Assembly: GCA_036377075.1 (NCBI GenBank)
Contig: DASUZB010000121.1
Coordinates: 1-10,452, forward strand
Direction of reading: 5' to 3'
DNA length: 10,452 bases
From: DASUZB01 sp036377075
GTDB lineage: Bacteria > Actinomycetota > CALGFH01
The position numbers and the translations under genes were made by a program. Positions 5,697-10,452 of the stretch are shown one piece after another (within the stretch, counting starts at the first letter, position 1; each line of letters begins with the position of its first letter). Below the pieces are notes generated by a model, which was given only the letters and a program-made list of their open reading frames with translations, was not told the DNA's origin and searched no databases.

Positions 5697-6347
5697 GTGG
5701 ACGGCCGAGCGGCACAGACCAAGGCGCTGCTTGCCTGCGGCGCGGTCGGCGGCCCGCTGTTCGTGGTCGCGTTCCTGGTCGAGGGAGCGACTCGCGCCGG
5801 CTACGACCCGCTCCGCTATCCGGTCAGCCTGCTGGCGGTTGGCGACTTCGGCTGGGAGCAGGTCGCCAACTTCATCGTGACGGGTCTGCTGATGCTCGCC
5901 TTCGCCGTCGGGTTGCGCCGCGCGCCGGGGCCGGTGGGCGGCTCGGTCTGGGGACCGCTGCTGGTCGGGGCCTACGCGGTCGGGTTGCTCGCCGCGGGGG
6001 TGTTCGTCACCGATCCGGTGGCCGCCACCTTCCCGCCTGGGACGCTGCACGGATTCCAGCCGAGCCTGCACGCGACCCTGCACGATGTGGCTACGGTGGT
6101 GGTCGTGGTGGCACTCCCGGCGGCCTGCGTGGTGCTCGGCCGCCGGTTCGCCGTGGGCGGTCAGCGCGGCTGGGCGATCTACTCGGCTGCTAGCGGCGTC
6201 GTGTTCGCGGTCGGGTTCATGCTTGCCAGCGCGGGGTTCAACCACGTCGGGGGCTTGGCTGACGTTGCGGGGCTGCTGCAGCGCATCGCGATCGTTGTCG
6301 GCTGGGGCTGGCTCGCGCTCCTCGCGGTGCGCCTGCTCCGCCGGTGA
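5697..6347 (+). CDS. DUF998-type integral membrane protein
   Basis: The 216-residue protein has six predicted transmembrane helices, approximately residues 10-30, 54-74, 84-105, 125-147, 157-178 and 190-212. It matches the DUF998 pattern as I know it: a first helix followed by the loop YDPLRYPVSLLAVGDFGWEQVANFIVTG, with the SLL..G..GW.Q..NF motif, and the later DPV..FPPG..........LH...ATV loop before helix 4. The function of the family is not established. The start is a GTG preceded by AGGA three bases upstream, or GAAGGG slightly further; the annotated start could shift by a few codons. It appears monocistronic, with HNH-associated DNA before it and a transposase remnant after it. Codon use is GC-rich, as in the host. 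Confidence 0.85.
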   Translation: MDGRAAQTKALLACGAVGGPLFVVAFLVEGATRAGYDPLRYPVSLLAVGDFGWEQVANFIVTGLLMLAFAVGLRRAPGPVGGSVWGPLLVGAYAVGLLAAGVFVTDPVAATFPPGTLHGFQPSLHATLHDVATVVVVVALPAACVVLGRRFAVGGQRGWAIYSAASGVVFAVGFMLASAGFNHVGGLADVAGLLQRIAIVVGWGWLALLAVRLLRR

Positions 6348-6487
6348 GCCGGCCTGGTGCGCCATGCCGCCCTTGCCAACGAGGCGCCGTCACCGGCGCT
6401 CCCCACGCCAGGCAGGGGCCACCGTAGACCCGGCCATGTGGACCCAGCGACGCCCGAGACCTCGCCCGCTGGCGACGCGAGCACGGC

Positions 6488-6990
6488 TCACCACAGGGAT
6501 AGGCCGCAGTGCCGCAGGAATGAGTAGGCCAGGTGCGGTGTGCCTCGGATCCGCTGGATGCCGCGCTGCGCCGCGGTGGTGACCTCCTGAAGGGTGTCGC
6601 CGGCCAGGTTGGCCAACTCTATGCCCTTGAGGCTGGACCACAGACCCTCGACCGGGTTCAGCTCGGGCGCGTACCCAGGCAGCCGCTCCACGACCAGCCA
6701 GGACCGCTGGCAGCTCAGCCAGGCCCGCATGGCGGTGCTGCGGTGGGCCGGCCAGGCCGTCCCACAGCAGCGTGGCCTTCTCGCCACCGAGGAAGCGGCG
6801 CAGCTCCCCAAGGACCTGGATCAGGCTGTCGGTGTCGTAGTTGCCGGGCTGAATGTGCAAGCAGAGCTGGGCAGAGACGCCGAGCCGGCGGGCGACCTCG
6901 GCCTGGCGGACGCCGAGGCGAACAGCTCGGCGGCGCGCAGCCGCCGGGCCTGGAGCCGTTCACGTTCCTGGTGTGCCGCAGGGCAGCGGG
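6488..6990 (-). pseudogene. IS630-family transposase remnant (frameshifted, internal deletion)
   Basis: Three pieces of one transposase are readable in minus-strand order. First, around 6990-6914, ERLQARRLRAAELFAS, the start of the helix-turn-helix region. Second, after a shift at about 6912-6913, VRQAEVARRLGVSAQ joined directly to LCLHIQPGNYDTDSLIQVL, GELRRFLGGEKATLLWDGL. Third, after another shift at about 6750-6753, AHRSTAMRAWL through VVERLPGYAPELNPVEGLWSSLK to HLAYSFLRHCGLSLW and the stop at 6488. The second catalytic Asp (LLWDGL) and the Glu (NPVEGLW) are present. The first Asp (usually in a FLDE-type motif) is missing because the junction at about 6864-6869 skips most of the catalytic core and linker, roughly 190 residues compared with intact relatives as I recall them. 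It cannot encode an active enzyme. No terminal repeats were identified. Confidence 0.85.
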
Positions 6991-7160
6991 CAAGGTTGGC
7001 ATCGCCCTATCCTGCCGGTCGAGTGGTCCAGCTCCAGCCCGCAGCCCAACACGCACAGCCCCTGTCGGCGGCTACCGGTTCCTCCCTCCAAGCCCAGGCC
7101 TCGGACCCCGTCCTATGCTGCCCAAGCACAGGGTCAGCACAGCGACAAGGAGAGCCGCTG

Positions 7161-7526
7161 GTGATCGACCACGTTGGCTTGGGGGTCAGCGACCTGGAGG
7201 AAAGCAAGGCGTTCTACCAGCAGGCGCTGTACCCGCTTGGCTACCAGCTGCTGCTGGAGCGCGACGGCACGGCGGGCTTCGGACGCAACGGCAAGCCGGA
7301 CTTCTTCATCCACGCCAACCGGCCGCTGAGCGGGCCGACCCATATCGCCGTCGCCAGCTCCGATCGGGCCACCGTGCGCGCGTTCCACGCCGCGGGGCTG
7401 GCAGCCGGAGGCCGCGACAACGGCCCGCCCGGCCCGCGCCCCCACTACCACCAGGACTACTACGGCGCCTTCATCCTGGATCCAGACGGCAACAACATCG
7501 AGGCCGTCTGCCACCGGCCGGAGTAG
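7161..7526 (+). CDS. VOC-family (glyoxalase/bleomycin-resistance fold) protein
   Basis: Single-domain VOC protein of 121 aa. It has paired beta-alpha-beta-beta-beta modules beginning IDHVGLGVSDLEESKAFYQQAL and PTHIAVASSDRATVRAFHAAG, and ends in the signature GAFILDPDGNNIEAVCH. Probable metal-site residues are H4, H61 and E114, in the usual places for the family. Members include glyoxalases, dioxygenases and antibiotic-sequestering proteins; the substrate cannot be told from this sequence. The start is a GTG at 7161 with AAGGAGAG (7147-7153) eight bases upstream, which makes it convincing over longer in-frame options. A TATGCT at 7114-7119 could be the -10 box. The gene stands alone, with the IS630 remnant before it and a noncoding gap after it. 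Confidence 0.9.
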   Translation: MIDHVGLGVSDLEESKAFYQQALYPLGYQLLLERDGTAGFGRNGKPDFFIHANRPLSGPTHIAVASSDRATVRAFHAAGLAAGGRDNGPPGPRPHYHQDYYGAFILDPDGNNIEAVCHRPE

Positions 7527-7687
7527 CGCCGCGCTACCTCCTCGGCATCACACTACGTCAACCCAACACCCAAATCCCTTTTTATAGAGCGACTGCAGGA
7601 CGGCAATCCGTTGGACGGCGACAGCGTTTTCTGGCGCAGAGTTGGCCGTCTACGAACCAACCGTGGCCGAGGACCTGCGCAGCAGAA
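7527..7687. other. Noncoding gap with AT-rich patch
   Basis: No supported gene. The stretch contains a locally AT-rich run around 7560-7590 (caaatccctttttatagagc), which stands out in this GC-rich window and may mark a terminator-like or insertion scar sequence. Convergent genes flank it. Confidence 0.4.
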
Positions 7688-7716
7688 GGCCCCGCCGGTC
7701 GCGGACCGGCGGGGCC
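7688..7716 (-). terminator. Terminator hairpin of the cytochrome bc operon
   Basis: ggccccgccggtc and gaccggcggggcc are exact reverse complements (13 bp) around a gcg loop, 14 nt beyond the stop of the last operon gene (7731-7733). On the minus strand the stem is followed by TTCTGC rather than a full U-run, so it is a strong-stem, weak-tail terminator. Confidence 0.8.
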
Positions 7717-7730
7717 GCTTGCTGGGTGCG

Positions 7731-8471
7731 CTACGCCCTGGTGCCGGCGGTGGTGCGCGGCTCCGCCTGGGGGCTGAGGACCGCGCCGAGGGGGCGGCGG
7801 CGCTCGACCACGCCGAGCAGCCAGGCGTGCAGCAGGAACAGCATGATCGAGCCGCCGAGGAACAGGTAGCTCGGCAGCGCGGGGGCGCCCTGGTCCTGGT
7901 AGGCGAAGGCCGACACCGGGGAGAAGGTCGGCGTGCGCAGGCCGGAGCCGGCCGGCGGCGCCTTGGGCGAGATGACCACGGCCGCCAGGGTGGTGCCGTT
8001 CTGGGTGGTGTAGAAGACCTTGGTGTCGGTGTTGGTGACGTCGAGCTCCTGGCTGGAGTCCTTGACGCCCTTGTTGCGCTCGGCGATGAACTTGGCGAGG
8101 GCGGCCTGCTTGGCGGCGTCCAGGTCGGCCTTGAGCTTCTCGTCCTTCGTCGACAGCTGGCCCTCGCCCGGGGCCGGGACCCAGCCGTTGCCGGCGGCGC
8201 CCTGGAAGCTGGCCACCTTGTCGTAGCGGGACGCGGCCGGGTCGGTCTTGCCGAACTGGATGAAGCTCGGCTGCTTGCCGACCGGGCCGGTCAGGGCCGG
8301 CGTGCCGGGCAGGCCGAACGACCAGGTCGCCGAGAGCAGGATCAGGAACCCGAACAGGGCGGTCGCGGCGATCAGGTAGCCCTTGAGGGCGCCGAAGTTG
8401 GACGCCAGCAGCATCCAGACGGAGCCGGGCAGGAGGAGCAACGCGGTGAGGACGAGCGCGGCGCCTTTCAC
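7731..8471 (-). CDS. Membrane protein of unknown function in the cytochrome bc operon
   Basis: The 246-residue protein has two N-terminal transmembrane helices (about 4-24 and 30-50), a largely polar extracytoplasmic domain (about 55-195) and one C-terminal helix (about 202-222) followed by a basic tail. The polar domain has no cysteine pair or heme motif. It includes a charged helical stretch near 110-140 (STKDEKLKADLDAAKQAALAK) and a beta-rich part (TDTKVFYTTQNGTTLAAVVI). I do not recognise a family. The GTG start overlaps the cytochrome c stop by four bases (GTGA), so translation is probably coupled and the protein is likely an accessory or assembly subunit of the bc complex. That role is inferred only from operon position. 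It is the last gene before the terminator. Confidence 0.85.
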   Translation of the reverse strand: MKGAALVLTALLLLPGSVWMLLASNFGALKGYLIAATALFGFLILLSATWSFGLPGTPALTGPVGKQPSFIQFGKTDPAASRYDKVASFQGAAGNGWVPAPGEGQLSTKDEKLKADLDAAKQAALAKFIAERNKGVKDSSQELDVTNTDTKVFYTTQNGTTLAAVVISPKAPPAGSGLRTPTFSPVSAFAYQDQGAPALPSYLFLGGSIMLFLLHAWLLGVVERRRPLGAVLSPQAEPRTTAGTRA

Positions 8472-9163
8472 GGGACCTCAGGCCTCCTCAGCCCTTGCGC
8501 GACGACCGCTCGCCTGCCGGCTCCCTCGGCCTTGAAGTCGAGCTGCTGGCGCGGCTTGTTGTCGCTCTGGATCGACAGCAGGTAGTTGACCAGGTTGGTG
8601 ATCTGCTGGTCGTTCATGGGCCCGCCGTAGCGCACCCCCCAGGTCGGCATCGGCGTCGGCGGCCGCCCCTTCTGGATGGTCTCCCACGCCACCGTGGCGA
8701 CGTCCTGGCCCTGGTGGCGCTGGTAGATCTCGTGCAGGTTGGGTGCCTGGACGTCGGTCGGCTTGGCGTTCTTCACCCCGGGGGTGACGTAGCGCTTGAC
8801 CACCCCGCCGGTGGCGTTCATGCCGTGGCAGCGGGAGCAGAACTCGACGAATTCCTGGCGGCCGAGGGTGACCGACTCCTCCTGCTGGTGCTTGCCGGCG
8901 GCGCGCATGCGGCCCGGCTCGCGGATGTAGAGGAAGGGCAGCGCCACCGCCAGGAAGATGGTCAGCACGACGCCGGCGAGCTGGTAGTTCTCGAGCAGGC
9001 GGCCCTCGAGCGCCTCGTCGGTCGGGCCGGGGCGCCGCGACGGCGGGGTGCCGGGCCCGGCCGCGCGGGCGTGCTCGCGCGCCCGGAACACCATCGCGAT
9101 CACGATCGCGAGCAGGATCAGGACCGCGGGGAACAGGAACAGCAGGACGGTGGCCCTACTCAT
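8468..9163 (-). CDS. Membrane-anchored monoheme cytochrome c subunit
   Basis: c-type cytochrome of 231 aa with two transmembrane helices (about 4-26 and 60-80) joined by a proline- and arginine-rich loop, then a class I-like heme domain. The heme-binding motif is FCSRCHG (C109, C112, H113). The distal ligand is probably M172 in PMPTWGV. The C-terminal helix NDQQITNLVNYLLSI is usual for cytochrome c. It presumably accepts electrons from the Rieske cluster and passes them to an oxidase. The ATG overlaps the Rieske stop (ATGA), with GGAGGGG five bases upstream, and its own end overlaps the next gene. The two-helix anchor before the heme domain is unlike soluble or single-anchor cytochromes c1. 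Confidence 0.92.
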   Translation of the reverse strand: MSRATVLLFLFPAVLILLAIVIAMVFRAREHARAAGPGTPPSRRPGPTDEALEGRLLENYQLAGVVLTIFLAVALPFLYIREPGRMRAAGKHQQEESVTLGRQEFVEFCSRCHGMNATGGVVKRYVTPGVKNAKPTDVQAPNLHEIYQRHQGQDVATVAWETIQKGRPPTPMPTWGVRYGGPMNDQQITNLVNYLLSIQSDNKPRQQLDFKAEGAGRRAVVAQGLRRPEVP

Positions 9164-9771
9164 GCCGCCCCTCCACCGCCGACGCAGTGCGGGCCCTCGA
9201 GCGCCTGCCCGGTGGTGTTGGTCCCGCGCGGCGGGCCGGTGACGACCTTGGAGGTGTCGACGGTGATCTGGTCCCCCTGCACGGTGATGGCGAAGCGGTC
9301 GAGCCCGCGGGGGGCCGGCCCCTCCTTGTACTCACCGGCGTGGTTGTACTTGGAGCCGTGGCAGGGGCACTCCCACCACTGCGAGGTGGCGCACCAGGGC
9401 ACCCGGCAGCCAAGGTGGACGCAGCGCTGGTACAGGGCCATGTAGCCGCCGCCGGTGACGCCCTGGTACAGGCCCTGGGTGTCCTTGCCCGTGTAGGGCA
9501 CCAGGTAGAAGCGGCCCTCGGGGACGTAGGCGTAGCCGTCGTTGGCCTTGATGTCGGCGTCGATCGAGGTCTTGGTGCCGGCCTTGATCCTGGTGCCGAA
9601 GCCCCCGGACAGGTTGGGCCAGAGGAAGTAAACGGAGCCGGCCCCGAACCCGGCCAGGCTCGCGAAGAGCCCCGTCAGCCAGGCCCGGCGCAGGAACGAG
9701 CGCCGGCTCACCTGGGGCCTCTTGGGCGCCGGCCGGGGGCGGGCCGGCTGGATCCCCGAGGTACTTGCCAT
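9160..9771 (-). CDS. Rieske iron-sulfur protein of the cytochrome bc complex
   Basis: Rieske 2Fe-2S subunit, 203 aa, of a menaquinol:cytochrome c reductase. A Tat-type signal/anchor is seen in VSRRSFLRRAWLTGLFASLAG (twin Arg at 23-24), with the membrane helix about 31-50. Cluster box I is CVHLGC (C117, H119, C122) and box II is CPCHGSKY (C135, C137, H138). C117, H119, C135 and H138 are the expected cluster ligands, and C122 with C137 form the conserved disulfide. Two further cysteines (C127 and one near the C-terminus) are extra. The fold continues with EYKEGPAPRGLDRFAITVQGDQITVD. The start is supported by AAAGGA ten bases before the ATG. It lies 25 nt after cytochrome b and overlaps cytochrome c by four. 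Confidence 0.95.
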   Translation of the reverse strand: MASTSGIQPARPRPAPKRPQVSRRSFLRRAWLTGLFASLAGFGAGSVYFLWPNLSGGFGTRIKAGTKTSIDADIKANDGYAYVPEGRFYLVPYTGKDTQGLYQGVTGGGYMALYQRCVHLGCRVPWCATSQWWECPCHGSKYNHAGEYKEGPAPRGLDRFAITVQGDQITVDTSKVVTGPPRGTNTTGQALEGPHCVGGGGAA

Positions 9772-9796
9772 GGATGCGATTTCCTTTGGTCGACGG

Positions 9797-10452
9797 CTAG
9801 AACTCGAAGAAGACGCACGCCTTGTCGGGATGGAGGTTGGAGGCGCAGTGCGAGGTCCACGGCCAGACCCAGTTGAAGCCGGGGCCGCGGAAGAACGAGC
9901 CGGACAGCACCAGCACCGCCCAGAACATCATGAACATGGTGAACAGCAGGATCGCCAGCTTGCGGTGCTCGGGCCGCATCGACGGGTTCTTGTCGAAGTA
10001 CGGCGTGGCCCCGAGGACCAGCAGGGCGATCCCGGGGATGGTGACCCCCGCCACCATCGGGTGGAAGTAGCGCAGCAGCTCCTGCAGGCCGAGGAAGTAC
10101 CACGGCGCCTTGGACGGGTTCGGGGTGAGGTTGGAGTTGGCCAGCTCCCGCAGGGGAGCGTTGACCACCACCGAGAACACCGTCACGAAGGCGGCCATCG
10201 CAAAGGACGCCACCGCCTCGCGGATCAGCAGGTGGGGCCAGACGTTGACCTTGTCCTCCTGGCGCGCCTCGGTGCGCTGGATGCCCTCGGGCGGGACCAT
10301 GGCGAGCAGGCGGTGGGTCTCGCCCTGCTTGGCGGCCGCGCCGGCCTGGCCGGGCAGGCCCTTGGTGGCCACCGCGGCGGCCACCCGCGCGGCGCGCTCC
10401 TCCGGGGTGAGCCGCCGGTTGCCGTTGCCGGCCGGCGCCGGCCGGGCCGCCG
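9797..10452 (-). CDS. Cytochrome b C-terminal subunit (subunit IV-like), 5' partial
   Basis: C-terminal cytochrome b domain of a split cytochrome bc complex; it helps form the quinol-oxidising site and carries no heme ligands. It has three membrane helices (numbering from an internal GTG at 10384): about 52-74, 110-130 and 143-163. The quinol-site motif is APWYFLGLQELLRYFHP (93-109), the counterpart of PEWY. The APWY form is known from menaquinone-type Gram-positive and related complexes. The frame is open to the right edge with coding-like sequence (NRRLTPEERAARVAAAVATKG), so the GTG at 10384 may not be the start and the gene probably runs off the window. The N-terminal cytochrome b6-like gene should lie beyond the edge. 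A C-terminal tail of about 30 residues carries two Cys (SHCASNLHPDKAC). Confidence 0.9.
   Translation of the reverse strand, partial: AARPAPAGNGNRRLTPEERAARVAAAVATKGLPGQAGAAAKQGETHRLLAMVPPEGIQRTEARQEDKVNVWPHLLIREAVASFAMAAFVTVFSVVVNAPLRELANSNLTPNPSKAPWYFLGLQELLRYFHPMVAGVTIPGIALLVLGATPYFDKNPSMRPEHRKLAILLFTMFMMFWAVLVLSGSFFRGPGFNWVWPWTSHCASNLHPDKACVFFEF

Noticed and set aside
6533..7777. 414-codon plus-strand ORF spanning the transposase remnant and the VOC gene
   Set aside because: It crosses real features in another frame and has R/P/G-rich content without motifs.
7611..9445. Long plus-strand ORFs opposite the cytochrome bc genes
   Set aside because: Antisense shadows; the minus strand has heme, Rieske and membrane motifs with overlapping starts and stops.
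1..10452. tRNA, rRNA or CRISPR array
   Set aside because: No cloverleaf-like segment, ribosomal RNA signature or regularly spaced direct repeats were seen on reading both strands.

Overview
The window is very GC-rich with strongly G/C-ending codons. This fits a high-GC Gram-positive lineage, most likely an Actinomycetota (possibly a deep-branching one). Supporting signs are a polyamine-type aldehyde dehydrogenase, a TetR/acyl-CoA dehydrogenase pair and a menaquinol-type cytochrome bc operon with a Tat-dependent Rieske protein. The exact taxon cannot be read from the sequence.

Layout. (1) 1-1214 (+): 3' part of a gamma-aminobutyraldehyde-type dehydrogenase, closed by a perfect 12-bp hairpin at 1227-1254 that separates it from the convergent next gene. 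(2) 1270-2925 (-): a secreted, 16-cysteine protein of unknown function with a structured leader. (3) 3167-3796/3832 (-) and 3888-5087 (+): a TetR repressor divergent from an acyl-CoA dehydrogenase, with a perfect palindromic operator at 3848-3863 overlapping the probable promoter. (4) 5004-5696: a disturbed patch. The last 27 sense codons of the acyl-CoA dehydrogenase, encoding the catalytic Glu loop, use completely different codons from the first 372. The stop codon is followed directly by a short antisense fragment resembling a CaiB N-terminus, then by an antisense HNH endonuclease whose zinc finger lies upstream of its first usable start codon. (5) 5697-6347 (+): a six-helix DUF998-type membrane protein. 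(6) 6488-6990 (-): a decayed, internally deleted IS630-type transposase. (7) 7161-7526 (+): a VOC/glyoxalase-fold protein. (8) 7731-10452 (-): the distal part of a cytochrome bc (menaquinol:cytochrome c reductase) operon: cytochrome b C-terminal subunit, Rieske protein, two-helix membrane cytochrome c, and an unrecognised membrane protein, ending at a 13-bp-arm terminator hairpin.

Functionally, the bc operon is a coherent respiratory unit with overlapping or closely spaced genes. The TetR/acyl-CoA dehydrogenase pair is a self-contained acyl-CoA catabolism switch. The most unusual point is the abrupt codon-usage break inside the acyl-CoA dehydrogenase beside an HNH endonuclease gene. The protein motif is kept (SLFEGTSEIQR) while the DNA is recoded. 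This could mark a selfish homing-type element that restores, in uncuttable form, the 3' end of the gene it invaded. It could also be ordinary gene conversion or an assembly join; the sequence alone cannot decide.
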